64,000 nucleotides of DNA from Haemonchus contortus (GCA_000469685.2 LS997567.1:36705505-36769504); one strand, 5' to 3'. Positions 9,781 through 24,800 are shown, numbered from the stretch's first letter. Numbers and translations are program-made. The notes: a model not told the origin generated them from the sequence alone.

Positions 9781-12700
9781 TCAAATGCAAAAGGTTGCCG
9801 ACTCACTTGAGTGGAAGTAGGCACCCATTCATTGCTTTCTCTGAGGAGAAATTCTTTACGACAAAGAAAAGCGATAGCGGTTTAAACAGAAACAACAAAC
9901 GTGCAACCTCTCACGAAGAAAGTTGTTATAAGTTCAGCAAAATGAAGTTTAATGAGAACCGTACTGCATATGACAAAACACTATTGGTTTCTGCGGTGCT
10001 GGCGTGAAAATTGACGAAGGCGTGTAATTAAATGGATTAATTATAGACGTACCGAATGGTCGATCCGACTCCGCTTACTGAAATGGCCCGTGGTCCTCCC
10101 AGCTGTACAGAAGACCAGCCCACACAGCTAGTTCCGCCCAAAGTGGTGCCCAGTTGCTCCTGCTCCTTAGCAGGAATGGTCATTCTGCTCTCTGGATTTC
10201 AACTCACTTGACTCCCCCGTATGTCCCTGATCAAAAGAGAACCTGTCGTCGGGTTCGCAAGCTCAGGTCCTTGAAAGAAAGACTCTCGAAAGGCTGGGAA
10301 GAAATGGAGGAGGGATACTTGCGTGCAATGTGCGAGGGAGTAAAAGGACCTTGAGCCTCTATCCGTGCTAGTGAGATATATTTCAGAATGTGATTGTAGC
10401 TTGATCTTGTACATAATGTAAGCGGACAGGCGTATAGATTCCATTGTCATTTTCAGCTTATGAGCTTCGAATACAATGAAGTGAATAGGCGCCCACAATT
10501 TGGGACACGTTGTAGAGATTCTCACTTACTTGCCTCTCTAGGGCCACTGAGATTGTACCCATGAAACCAGAGCTCAGGAATTGTACCCATTAAACCAGAG
10601 CTCAGGAGTTCTCGTGCCACAATATTCTACTCAAATATACAGCTATGAAACCATTTAAACATTTCAGTCGCTGGACAATACAACCTTCCCAATTCTCCAT
10701 CATTTTGAATTGAAGTGCACTTTGGAGCGTGGCGCACCGTAGTGACAAAAGGCTTCATTTCACCTTTTCGGTAGGATAAAAGAAGTGGACTTTCTTTGTG
10801 CTTCTGTACTAGTAATTTACTCTATTGAATGGCACTTCGTATCGGGTCTTGTAAGGAGCGATCAAAACAGAGCTGAAGGCAGTAAAGGTTTGTAACACAT
10901 AGTAATATGTGATACATATATAGAAGTGCACCTGGATTCGGAAAACACATTTGCACAGGAGAAATAACGAACATTCAGTAATACTAATATTTTGGGTAGT
11001 GAAGGCAGTGAAGGCTGTGTTGTCTACACAGGAACACTACGAATTGGCAACACGTGTTCTAGGGTTGAAAAATTTAACACAGAGATGCTGGGAATGACGG
11101 ATATCCTTTTGAGAAAATTTGAAGAGGAATTCTCAAGTAATATAAGGGCGTTCGGAAAGTTCCGGAAAAGTTATTCGATTATCCATAACTACAACAGTAA
11201 AGTCAAGATAGTGAAATTCTGGTAGGATCTCATGGTAACGCCCGGTTGAGCAGAGGAAGAATGAGCTGATGTTTTTCTTGGCTTGAGCACCTCGTCTTGT
11301 AGTTAGCTGTGACCTTACGCTCACTGATAGGAATTGCGATATCCTGTGGGGATCTCTTTTTTTATCCGAAGCAATAATGAAGTCGGTTGATGTCGTCGTT
11401 CGCTTACAGTCGACGAGCTTCTGACACACGGACTCGCACTGGAGCTCCGGCTCAGTCAAGGGTTGCACGATATTTGCAAGGAGTCCCACTTTGAAAGTGA
11501 CCTTTGAGTAGAACGCCTTGGATGATGGATTGAGGAGTAGAGATAGTTTTAGTTTTTTTTTAGTTTTTTTTAGATAGATAGTTTTCAGTTTTCCGACACT
11601 CAGAGGAAGATCACACCGACGGGAAACCAGAACTTGGTCGGTATTCGAGGACAGTGGACGTTCGCTTCGTCGACCTCTGTCGAAGCAGACCTCTTCGCAG
11701 AGGAAGCGATCGTGCCATTTATGGTAGGTGACATGAGGGGGTGCGCTGCTGCCTTTTAGTCACCATACTCATTCCAAGTCTGAATGTCGAAGCGATCAGT
11801 TTCGTAATGGTGAAACAGAAGGCTCCGGTAGTCATATCGATGGCACATCGTTCGGTCGACGATTACTTCCATCGAAACCACATCCAGTACCGCTCAGATA
11901 TAGCACTCATCTATCGCAAGTATCCTTCCCCTGCTATCGAATTTATAGTCTCTCTTGAGCGTGTTTGGGAGCAACAGTTTTCACAGTGGAGGGGCAAAAT
12001 ATCTCAAATCTTCCCGGACACCCTAATAATACAGTCAGGTGCGTATATGGGAAGAACTTTATTTGTTACAAATACCCTTTTAAGGATAATCTAAAATCTA
12101 ATCTAAGTCTACATTGACAAATTCTTTAAAGACAACATGAAGAATTTTAGTGACAAGCATAGCAAAAGTATTACTCATCATTCACTTTAGTACTTGGTTC
12201 ACTGTACAGGACAATGCACTTTACCAATTCATTCGTCCATTGACCCCAAAGCGCTGACGAGCTTCACAGGAAGGTAGCACTGACAGCGGTTCTCTTAGTG
12301 AATAGGCGTAACGAGACATATTGCTATTTTGTCTTGTAGTTCTTATTCTTTAACAAGTTCCAATAAATTCAATTTGTCACGCTTTACTCGTAGAAAGTTG
12401 CAGGCGAGTGATTGACACCTTTTTAATAGGGCCGTTATGGATGTGAAGGGTAATGCTATTCACAGATCGCTTTATTATTGCCATAAGAATTTTCATGGGC
12501 ATTTGAAATGGGGAGATATGTCACAGAGAATCATGGGCCAGAAGCCGTATGAAGCTTTGCGGATGGCGTGCTTATATTAAGATTGTGAGTATGGAGCACC
12601 CAAAACGAATACTGGCTAAAATCCCCAGCACTTGTATGATGATAGGTATGCAACTAAACCTAATGGAGGCGAGTTTCTTTCATATTTCTCTCTGTTTCGA

Positions 12701-13329
12701 CGGATCGGTGGTAGAATGCTCAAGTACAGGATATTTATTTCAACACTTACTGGGTTAACAAGTCGTGAATACAATTCGTACCATATCAAAGTCGAACAGT
12801 CTGAGGATTGTGCAACCTTGTTTGCCTTGTTTTGGGATTGCTGGTGGTGGGTCTGACGGGCGACAAATTGGAGCGCTAAGCCTATCTCCTTTGAATTGTT
12901 GCACCGCACCGCTCTTGTTCATTGTGTGGAAACGATTGTCTTCTTTGTAATTGGGTTGTTGAAGAGCGGAGGGCGAGGAATTGGGAGTTGAGAGCAGTGC
13001 CGTTCGCGGCCTGCCAGAGTTTGAACTGCCGAGCTGTGGAGTCGCCGAGCTGTCAAGAACTGCTTGAGAGAGCCACCGAGCGCTGTCGAACATGCCGAGA
13101 GCTGTCGAGAACGAGAACTGTCGAAATCTCGAGAACTGCTGGACTGATACAAACTGGGCCTTCTATGCCCAAAAAATGGGCGGCTTATATACTGGCCCCG
13201 GTGGGCGGTGCATTCGGCCTTTGGCATGAGAACCGACGAAATTCCAGCAATTTTGTACTTCGGTGTGGACACAAGCAAAGTTTCCGCATTTTTGGAGCCT
13301 CGCTAGAAGTATTGATTGAATAATGAAGG
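9781..13329. other. No confident gene over 3.5 kb
   Basis: Open stretches at 11133-11489 (minus) and 11741-12094 (plus) look mildly protein-like but have no recognised domain, start context or splice structure. A run of degenerate copies of CGAGAACTGC / GAGCTGTCGAGAA lies at about 12970-13145 and produces Ser/Arg-rich false frames. Homopolymer T tracts occur near 11555-11570. Nothing else was recognised. Confidence 0.4.
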
Positions 13330-14100
13330 TGTTCATGTGTTTCCTCGTAATCATGACGAGGAGTCATGACACTCGCCAAGCACTGATCTCCCGTCGTCGC
13401 ACGGTCGCTGTGCTCAGTGTTTGGGTTGGTTGTAACCATTTAATCCTATCTACAACACCCTTTGTCGTGACCTTGGTAATGACGAACTCTTTCGTCTCAC
13501 CAACTCCTCTTTGGGGCTCTTCTATGCCGCTTCGCTCGACCTCCATTGCTTTTGTTATGGGCTTATCCGATGACCATCTCATTACTGTTCATAACATCAT
13601 AAACCGTGCTCTCTCAACTTCAGGTGGACAGGGACTGTTTGCATTGTTGTCCCAACATCTTCGTTTCAGACTCGATAAGCCGCATCCAACCATATGCATA
13701 TCTAAGCAACAACATTTCCGCTAAGTGAAGATACCTTCCATGAGTCTTGCCTACGGGTCAGCACTCGCTGCTGTAGAGCATCGCGGGCTTCATTACTATT
13801 TTGTATCACTTTCACTTGAGTGTCTTAGAGCAGTCGGTCGCAAAAAAAGAGCAGTGGTTTTTCTCTACTCCATACATAACGCGTATGTTTAGGCCTTCAC
13901 ATCTCCGTCCATGGTACCTTCAACAGCCAAGTCAATCCTCGAATATTGAAAGTCCTGCACTCCTTCGATAGTTCATCCAATGCAATTTAGAATAAGCTCT
14001 ACGCGCTCTAGCAAACCGTTGAACTTGGTCTTTTTCACATTGAGATGCAACTAAGAGTGCGGCAAGGCGTTCTGCTATCTCTCAGGCCTGTTCTGGAGTT
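13330..14100 (-). mobile_element. Decayed LINE C-terminal region (nematode non-LTR element)
   Basis: Minus-strand translation across frame changes gives KPAMLYSSEC near 13780-13810, preceded by a CDRL..KT.K motif. It is followed by LHLAEMLLLRYAYGWMRL, an ESETKM segment and a terminal DRIKWLQPTQT segment. This order (RPAMLYGSECW, then EMRMLRW..G.TRLDR..NE, then a W-containing tail) is typical of the post-RT region of many nematode LINEs. It differs in sequence from the RTE copies at 7485 and 14530. Stops and frameshifts are frequent, so it is a relic. The upstream RT core is too degraded to outline. Confidence 0.55.
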
Positions 14101-14529
14101 CTTCTCTACTATCAGATGGATGCCGTCACCGTAAAAGATGGTTTCAAGCATTCATCTTGAGTTCGTTCGTGATGGTAGTTCAAAGAGGAATGTGTTAAGT
14201 ACTGGTTATTGATGAAATCACTTCTAGGCATCTGTAGACTACCTAATCCCTCGCTAAATGGGGAACCACGTCGCATCACCTCTTTGCCTGCGGTCGTAAC
14301 GAAGGAACTGCTTCTCATTGCATCTTAACTCCTTATCTCAGCAATCATATGTAGTATTCAGGAACGGGATGAGCCACCCAACCCGTGTCCTCCAAGAGCC
14401 TTCTACGCCTCAGTTAGTGCCTAGCGGGACCAATGGTTCCCCAAAAATCATCATCCCTATGGACGAGAAAGCACCTCACCCTTTGAGAAGAGCGCGATAG
14501 GACTAGCGTGATCAGTATTTGAGAGTTGT

Positions 14530-15116
14530 ACTCAAGGTGCGTGGAGAGCATTTGAGAATATCGAAGGAGTAGTGAAAAAGACAAAGAACATCAGGTTCCG
14601 CGATCTTCTTCTCGACACTGTTGTCCTTCCTGCTTTAACGTACGCCTCGGAGACTTGGACTCTACGAAAGCGGGATGAGCATGCTGTCAGCGTTATTCAA
14701 CGCGCTTTTGAAAAGACGATGCTCGGCATTTCTCTATACACGCAACTGCAGAAGGGAATCCGGAGTTCCGAGCTCCGTCAACGAAGGAAGATCAGGGATG
14801 CCGTTTAACACGCCAAGAAATCGAAGATTAGGCGGGCCGGACACGTTATGCAATATAGTGGTGAACGCTGGACCACGACGGTTACTTACTGGAGCCCTCG
14901 GGACATCAAACGGACTCTAGGACGACCGCCAAGATGGTAAGACTTTTCACGAAAGCTCTGAACGAAAGGAATGTTGATGCTCGTGTCTCTGAAGCGAGGA
15001 TGATTCACTGGGCAACTCTGGCTCGTGACAGGCGATGGATGGAGACGTTACTGGCGCCCGCTCGAGGAAATCGACGATCAACGGGACGACAGGTGATACA
15101 GGTGATACTCAAGGTG
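14530..15116 (+). mobile_element. RTE-clade retrotransposon 3' fragment
   Basis: The plus-strand frames read AFENIEGVVKKTKNIRFRDL, VLPALTYASETWTLRKRDEH, AVSVIQRAFEKTMLGISLYT and GIRSSELRQRRKIRDAV. After frame changes come RRAGHVM, WSPRDIKRTLGRPP and FFTKALNERNVDARVSEAR. These are the same C-terminal segments found on the minus strand at 7500-7913, so this is a second copy of that RTE family. It ends with a TGA followed by a tandem AGGTGATAC-like tail (about 15087-15112), the simple 3' repeat expected for RTE elements. It is strongly 5' truncated, with at least two frameshifts. Confidence 0.88.
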
Positions 15117-16120
15117 AAAATTGCTGGTGACTTCATAGTCGATGGCCCTAGCTTCTCCGATGTATTGAGTGACTCGGTTCGTCCCGAGGACAATTTTATC
15201 CTTTCGGCCATCGACCCTCTCGTACACGTGACCATTCCCCAAATCTCTCAAGGAATCCTCTCCCTGATCTTCGTTACGGCGGCCTCAGCCAGCTTCTCGC
15301 CAATGAATTTTCCGAAGCACTCGTTTTTGCCAGCGCTTGTATGCGGCTTTCGTCTGCTTCACAACTCACAATACTTCATCACCGTCTTGTCCAATGCTGC
15401 CTTGTCCTCTCTAAACTGAGCTCGATTTCCCCCTGCATTCTGTACGATAACCTCCACAGCGTTGCTCCAACTTTGTTGGATCGGTCTTCGGGGACTTGGG
15501 ATAATGGCTTGAAGCATACAAGTTTAAAAACTTTCTTTTCCGCTAGGAGCAGGTTTTTCGCCATCGAACCCTCCTTTCTATTGTTACCATTGCTTTCTTG
15601 TGCAGCTCTATGGCTATGTCTGCCAAATGGCAGGTTAGCCAGTCCGACCCTATAAAGCGATAATTACCAGAAATGGGCAGATTCTTGACTGCCTATTTCT
15701 CATCAATCTTGATTCTGCCTTAACTTGCACCTTTGAGTTTTGTATTTCGCGCAAGCAGGATCAGGAACATGCGGCCAGTGCTAACCAGCGCATTGTGGAC
15801 CTGCGGTTTATTAGAAACTATGTATAAGAAGATGCCCAGTAAACGCAGGTCACTATCAACGAACAAGGATGTGGGGAGCTAACGCATACGTTATGTAATA
15901 TGTAGAAGATCGATACGCCTTGGGAGTTTGTGATGATGACATTTGGTCCAGGTCGGTTTCCGACTAGACTTCTCGAAACTCTAAACGAACCTAAGGTCAA
16001 AAGAGACTCTATAGATAGATAGTTCTCCTAGAACTCGCAAGGACTTCAATCAGAAGGGATGATTCGCTCCTATCCTCTGAGGGAAAAGGGTTGACTACAC
16101 ATTTGGAGACGCCACCACCA
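15117..16120. other. No confident gene; possible retroelement-derived frames
   Basis: Minus-strand frames between 15000 and 15560 read like degraded coding sequence (QSWSNAVEVIVQNA, AAVTKIREGFLERFGEW). They may be a worn pre-RT segment of another LINE, but I could not match them firmly. The remainder to 16120 shows nothing recognisable. Confidence 0.35.
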
Positions 16121-16631
16121 CAAATGGTATTTCATCCAGAGTTATCGAATACGAGGATGGCCTTTTCACTAAAAAATTATAAATTTCATTCGGGTCAAAA
16201 TAGGGGGATGTCAAATGTTCGATGTTCGACAACGGCGTCATTACGAAATCTGCTAGTTACACAATAAGGACATCGAGGTATTCGGAGAAACTCGAACTTC
16301 CAAAAGTCTTAGTTTTTTTCAATTTGAAGCTCCAAAGGAAGGTAGACAGGACTCCCATACTCAGTGAAAAGCGATTCTCTATTTCGGTTCGTCCAAGTTT
16401 TTTATTTGGATACAATTTTGCATCAAATAGTGGAGGAGCTAGGAGGAGCAAAACTAGAAGAACCAGGACTTCGCTATGTACTACTACAGACTTAGTTCTG
16501 TAGTAGTACCTAGTGAAGCCCTGGTTCTTCTAGTTTTGAGATTCTGTTTACAGTATCTAGAGCTTCTTCATCAACCCCGAAATTCTAGACTTGCACTATG
16601 CCCTCGTACCCTCGACTGAATCATTGACATA
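16121..16631 (-). mobile_element. Non-LTR element copy B: 5' part only, 3' truncated
   Basis: About 510 bases match the 5' part of copy A (18208-18697) with scattered differences. On the minus strand it starts ATGTCAATGATTCAGTC, holds an 88-base palindrome (16450-16537) and enters the same coding segment (FDPNEIYNFLVKRPSS, SITLDEIPFV). It then stops abruptly near 16121. It lies directly downstream of the 3' tail of copy A, in the same orientation. Confidence 0.85.
16450..16537. repeat. 88-bp palindrome in leader of non-LTR copy B
   Basis: The arm AAAACTAGAAGAACCAGGAC pairs with CCTGGTTCTTCTAGTTTT, and pairing continues through GTACTACTAC / GTAGTAGTAC around a short loop. There are only a few mismatches over about 38-base arms. 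The same structure is found at 18539-18626. Confidence 0.9.
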
Positions 16632-18697
16632 ATTATTTATTTATTTTTTTATTTATAATATACGCCATATAAGACAGCGTTGAAAAAGAAAACATAAACA
16701 AACGCCAGCAGCACAAAACATTACGATAGAACAAACAATTCTGAGAAAAAGGGTGGCAGCTATGCTTGTAAAACTTTTTTGCCAACTGCCCGTTTGAAGG
16801 AGCTCAGAGAGCCTTGGATGCTAGGAGCCTTGCTGGTTTGCAAGTATGCAAGACCAGCCCTTACGGTGAAAAAGCTTCTTCTTATGGTTGTTTTGGGCCT
16901 AGAGAAAAATAATTTGAGCTGACTACCCCTTGTTTTGGAAGGAATCAATGAGTAGAAAACCGAACAATTAACCGCGGTTTTGCCTGTCAGCAAGTTATGT
17001 ATCATGCACAAGTCAAAAAGCTTGCGCCTAGACTCTAGTGAAGGAACGTTGAAATATTTTTTCTAATTGCGGCCTTAGGATCTTTTGAATACAGAAAACC
17101 ACCCCGGCAAATTAAAATTTTCCGAGTGAAATTGTTCTGAACCCTTTCTAGCAACATAATGTTCTAATTTTTATTAGGGCAGAAAACAACGGTACCGCTT
17201 TCCACGAGCAAACGGACATAGGTCTTACATGCACGAACAAGAACATTTGTATCCTTTGTAGTGAGCGCCTTAAGGATCTGGTACGTACGGTAAAGAGCAA
17301 TACGCTGGATATGGCTACAATGAGACGAGAAGTCGAGTTTGTCATTGTAATGGAAGCCCAAATCCCTGATCTCTCTCGCTTTCTTGATCTCAACGCCCTT
17401 CATGAAGTACGAGGTACTACCAGGGGAGGAACCTACACGCATGTGCAGTATCTTAGCATGGGGAGAGGGAGTTGCCACTCTTCAGACCACTGAATTAGTC
17501 CATCAATTGCAGCCTGTAAATCAAGAGAATCCCTGGAAGTGCTTATGACTTTATAGAAATTTAGATCATCAGCATATTGTCTGCAGGCGACATTAAACTG
17601 GCTGCAGCAGCATCCCAGGTCAGCCGAATAAATATTGAACAGTATTGGGGACAATACTCCACCTTGTGGAACACCACTTTGACATTTGAATACATCAGAG
17701 TAAGCAGAGTTTATACGCACTTGAAAGCTTCTAACACAAAGAAACTCCTGTACCCAACTGCAAACTTTATCATGGAATCCCAGCGACCACAGCTTATACA
17801 ACAGCTTCTTGCGACTGACTTTATCAAATGCCTTTGCGAAATCGAAATATATAACATCCACGCTCTGCTTATTATCTGAGGCCATCGTCCAATCATTAAG
17901 GATTCTATTAAATTCGTAGTTACTGACTTTTCCTTCACGAAACCAGGTTGTGAGGCCGGAACTATGCTGTTCTCAGTTGAGTACTGGACAATGTGAGCTT
18001 TGAGAATTTTTTTCGAGAAGTCTCGAGAATATAGATGTAATGCTTATCGGCCTGTAGTTGGAAATATCCGAAGAAGAATCACTTTTACGTACAGGAGTAA
18101 CATATGAGTGCCTCCAGAGGCGAGGCACCTGCGAGAACATAATATTATAGATTGGTTGAACAAATACGAGAGGGGAAAGGCGATAGCATGAGAAACATTA
18201 TTTATGAATACAAATGGTATTTCATCCAGAGTTATCGAATACGAGGATGGCCTTTTCACTAAAAAATTATAAATTTCATTCGGGTCAAAATAGGGGAATG
18301 TCAAATGTTCGATGTTCGACGACGGCGTCATAGCGAAATCTGCTAGCTACACAATAAGGACATCGAGGTATTCGGAGAAACTCGAACTTCCAAAAGTCTT
18401 GGTTTTTTCAATCTGAAGCTCCAAAGGAAGGTAGACAGGACTCTCATACTTAGTGAAAAGCGATTCTCTATCTCGGTTCACCCACGTTTTTTATTTGGAT
18501 ACAATTTTGCATCAAGTAGTGAAGGGGCTAGGAGGAGCAAAATTAGAAGAACCAGGACTTCGCTATGTACTACTACAGACTTAATTCTGCAGTAGTACCT
18601 AGTGAAGCCCTGGTTCTTCTAGTTTTGAGATTCTGTTTACAATATCTAGAGCTTCTTCATCAACACGAAATACTAGACTTGCACTATGACTGAATCA
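16632..18697 (-). mobile_element. Non-LTR retrotransposon copy A (Jockey/CR1-like RT)
   Basis: Minus-strand translation, with frame changes near 18110, 17880 and 17470, gives a pre-RT segment (FDPNEIYNFLVKRPSS). RT motifs follow: SYVTPVRK, SDISNYRPISITSIFSRLLE, VDVIYFDFAKAFDKVSRKKL and SGVPQGGVLSPILFNIYSAD. The catalytic YADD is at 17565-17576. Downstream come GVEIKKAREIRDLGFHYNDK, VFCPNKN, ERVQNNFTRKIL and LFDLCMIHNLLTGK, ending near 16758. The 3' end on the minus strand is an A/T-rich TATAAATAAAAAAATAAATA tail at 16632-16660. There is no ORF1 or endonuclease between the shared 5' terminus (18697) and the RT, so it looks internally deleted. The frameshifts make it inactive. Calling it CR1 or Jockey rests on motif style only. 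Confidence 0.85.
18539..18626. repeat. 88-bp palindrome in leader of non-LTR copy A
   Basis: It has the same hairpin as at 16450-16537, with a few substitutions (for example AAAATTAGAAG in place of AAAACTAGAAG). Finding it in both copies shows it is part of the element and was present before they diverged. Confidence 0.9.
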
Positions 18698-18742
18698 TTG
18701 ACATGTTTTGTCAACAGATGCAGGTTCAATGGTTGATCGACG

Positions 18743-18908
18743 ATGGCTTGTAGAATGGTGAGAATCTGGGCGTGAAGTTATTGTAGAGCTCACAAGTTAC
18801 CCTATTTGATATTAACTCTCTGATCGAGCGGGTTTCACAACAACACTCTCTGTATTGACAGCGTCGCAGGTTTCCCTCAAACTTATAAACGTAAAATGTA
18901 AACGCATC
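18743..18908 (-). mobile_element. Highly diverged RTE fragment
   Basis: GTAGAATGGTGAGAATCTGG, a GTTATTGTAGAGCTCACAAG block (18777-18796) and GACAGCGTCGCAGG...CCTCAAACTTATAAACGTAA line up in order with 8465-8610 of the RTE copy (AGAATGGTGAAATCTCGGTC, GTTGTCGTAGAGCTCACGAA, GACAGTGTCGAGAG...CTCAAATCGATGAACGTAAG). It is clearly older than the other RTE copies and has no open frame. Confidence 0.6.
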
Positions 18909-19820
18909 CTTTTATCCTCGCCCTACTTCACTGGATTCATTCAGAATCCAATGACTGCCACCGATTCCGATCGGCTGCATTCATACTCAACCTTGCTCGT
19001 TAGGCAACGGGCGATGGATTCGATCGATACGCTACGGTAACACGTGTGGATAAGCCACACACATTATGTTAGGATTTCGCACCTCAAGGACACACAAACA
19101 CGCTTTGTCCTGTTTCGCTCCTCCTGAGCAGTCAATGTAAAAGCTTTAATCAAATCAATTAATATAAAGAAGAGAGAAGCATAAAATGGGTGGGCGCCGG
19201 CGTAGATCATTCGTCGGGCGTCGTTTTCCGGTCAACGCAGACTATGAATGCACCACCACCCAGAGTGATATGAAAGACCATATGAACCGTCTCTGAAATC
19301 CTGCATACCCCTCCCATGGCTGTCATTCGAGAAAGGTTCAACCAATTCCATTGAGGACAACTTGTGTGAAGATTTGCAAGCTTAGCCAAATCAGGCGAAA
19401 ACCGCTTATATTGCCTTCGACTTTTTTTATACATTGATACAGTCCTACCTGTTTCGAAAAATGAGGGGATCCTATATAACGACAGGATAGACGAAACTAT
19501 GAAAATAGTTGGCGGTCGTTCCAAATGTTTCAGTATATCGCTCTCGAGAACGAGACTAGTGCGATTCCTCGAACCCGTTCAAATAATCACCACCGTTATT
19601 TTTAGCTTATATTCACATCTACTGCAGGCAGTAACAGTGATTGGCTGTGTACAAAGCGTTCAAAAGGTAACAATAAAATTTCAAGCTGTGATGTACTGAG
19701 TAATGATCGATATGCTTGTCAATCTACAAATATGTAATCGTGTACGTTCGCAAGTACGATTCAAATGCAGACCAGCATTTTCTGCAACATCATTGTGATC
19801 CGGTTCATCAGGGGAACGGA
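18909..19820. other. No gene recognised
   Basis: Open stretches here are short and show no domain or splice signals. I saw no repeats of note. Confidence 0.4.
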
Positions 19821-20053
19821 ACATTCACCCAATTCTGGACGTACGCGGCAAACTGCGCGGCGAAATCCGTTGTGATTTGAACGACTCTGGTGCCTATCAT
19901 AGAGACAAATTTGAAGTTGGGTAGATAAGTAGCGCCAGCTGACACTACTAATGTACATTACTTCAAACCTGTGCCAATGATAGGCGCCAGAGTCGTTCAA
20001 ATCACCACATATTTCGCCGCGCGGTTTGTCGCGTCCCAGAACTGGGTGAATGT
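19821..20053. repeat. Foldback repeat of about 233 bp, possible MITE
   Basis: The left terminus ACATTCACCCAATTCTGG (19821-19838) pairs with CCAGAACTGGGTGAATGT (20036-20053). Inner blocks also pair: GCGCGGCGAAAT with ATTTCGCCGCGC, and GATTTGAACGACTCTGGTGC with GCGCCAGAGTCGTTCAAATC, then CAAATTTGAAGT with ACTTCAAAC. Arms are about 100 bases with a small centre, and nothing is coding. I see no obvious target-site duplication. Confidence 0.85.
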
Positions 20054-21760
20054 ACCCATAAGCAGATGGGTTTCTTATGGAACATACGTTCCGCGAAGCT
20101 AACAACCCCTCCCTCCTCAGCAATAGAAGCTGTTTTAGCAGCAAGGCTACCAATCATTTACCCTCAGCAACTCTGCCCTCCGCAATCACATAACTTGAGA
20201 CGACCAATTCCTTTCCGAGAGTTGGTACAAGGCAAATGGCGCTTTCAAAAAAGAGCGTTGAGCGTCGAGCGCTAATGCTCGGCGGCTTTAGGCGGGTTAG
20301 CGTCCCTGCTGCGGCTGACGGTATTGCGTTGAAGCATATTACCGTTCCAGCAGAGCTACGCAGAGCTCGTTCATAGTGACATACTTTTGTCAGATTATGC
20401 AATAAAAACTCGGTCACGAAATTATACACCGCAAAACTCGATCAAGAAGTAATTCTCCGAAAAAATCCAGCCGTGCGGTATCGATCGACGGCCGTGTTGT
20501 ACATGGAATGCCGGTGTTCGACGCTAGACGCTGTTTTCTGAAAAATGCCAAAAAACTATGAACGTAATCCGCACACGATACGGAATTGCAACGCACATCG
20601 ACCCTTCGGCATATCACTTTAAAAGTTGTGCACACCTACCAAAATGTCCACAAATGTTCGAGATTCTATACCCAAGTTCGGAGGAATCATGTCGAGCAGT
20701 TCTTATAATTGCTATTGCTTAATACAGTAAAAAATGAACATGTGTTTATCATGAGATAAAATATAATAGTCACATAATGAACACTCTTAATCTGTCAAAA
20801 ATAACAGCAGTGATTACAGGTACGTTTGTATGCTGCTCGCCGGTGGTAGGAGAGACTCCAGTCAAAAAGAAGTACTACTCTGCCGAAAAAGTGTCGCTTC
20901 AATCAACATAAACGAAGAATTAGCAGTGCCGTCAGTGCAAGGTGGTTCACAGCTGACGCATGGTAAAGGGGCAACAGTATAGAAATGTAAACTAATGTAA
21001 CTTTTCTTGCTATGCAATAGACGCACACCTTTTCGACTCAACCGATCCACGACCAAAGCAAAGTTGTCAGAGAGACAAGTACGAAATACACCAAGACTTT
21101 TAAAAGTCAAAGCTTATCATATGTCGTCTATGAGAAAAATCTCCTAGTTGTACCTGAGAGATGAGGATCTTTGGTTGAAATTCCTACGCCGAAGCTCACT
21201 GAAGCTCAGCGCTTGAAACCTTCTCTGAACCGTCGATGAACCCTTTTTACAGACAGATCATACATGCTGCCAACCTGAACGATAACGTAAAGACAGCGCC
21301 TTTCTCGAAAGCGTTTTTCGCAGCCATCATACTAGCGTCTCCTAATAAGACTTAATTCAACATTTATTAATCACTGGACTCCAATCGATCGAAATTCTTA
21401 CAAGTAATGAGTGAATTAGTAATTTTAGGCGCAGCAGCTGTAGCTTTCACTTTCGGGACGTGTACAATCCCATGAACGTTCGCAAAACCATTCTTTACGA
21501 ATCCGCCACATTAATCCCAAGGATTTGCGCAAAGCTTCAAGCTAATGGAGCGGGTTTCGAGTGCCGTGGACTCAAACTTCTCACAAAACTGTCATTAGCC
21601 TGAGCCCCAATAGTCAACACGATCTTTTGAAACATCCAAATGGCATAGACAAAAATCAGCTATCGTGTCCACTCTTTATAACACATTGGACTCATTTATG
21701 AACTGCTCAAGGTAGTACACTTCCTATACTGCAGTTATAAAAGACTAGAATTTTGAAATC
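20054..21760. other. Intergenic DNA downstream of actin, no gene recognised
   Basis: Several short frames exist on both strands without recognisable domains. It lies beyond the predicted actin 3' end and shows no repeat structure I can define. Confidence 0.4.
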
Positions 21761-21789
21761 TTTATTATCATTGCATATTAAAGTTTATT
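21761..21789 (-). promoter_or_regulatory. Two actin poly(A) signals
   Basis: On the minus strand AATAAA occurs at 21784-21789 and again at 21761-21766. These lie about 206 and 229 bases downstream of the actin stop codon, which suggests a 3' UTR of roughly 220-250 bases with two alternative cleavage signals. Confidence 0.75.
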
Positions 21790-21994
21790 GCATTCTCATG
21801 AGCATAGACAATTGATGACTAGGACCTGCTTCTAACTTGGTCAGCATGACCCGAGCTACTACTACTACTGAAAGTAGTACAGCATACAGCACGGGACCCT
21901 GCCCGAGACAGAAACAATCCATAGACACAACATATAGTACATGAATGGAGCAAACATGAGTTTTGTTCGTATGACAAAAAGAGAAAGTCGCCAC

Positions 21995-24743
<2,749 letters not shown>

Positions 24744-24800
24744 GATGATGAGTGTGCTGTTGGCGGCTAACGAACTAGTGTCCGCCCGCCTACCATCGTG

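Noticed and set aside
9567..9824. Phe/Ser/Leu-rich proteins on the minus strand
   Set aside because: They are translations of the pentanucleotide microsatellite.
16121..18697. LTR retrotransposon with 500-base direct repeats
   Set aside because: The repeat contains part of the RT-upstream coding frame and continues into it in one copy, and the RT motifs are of non-LTR type. Two head-to-tail non-LTR copies explain it better.
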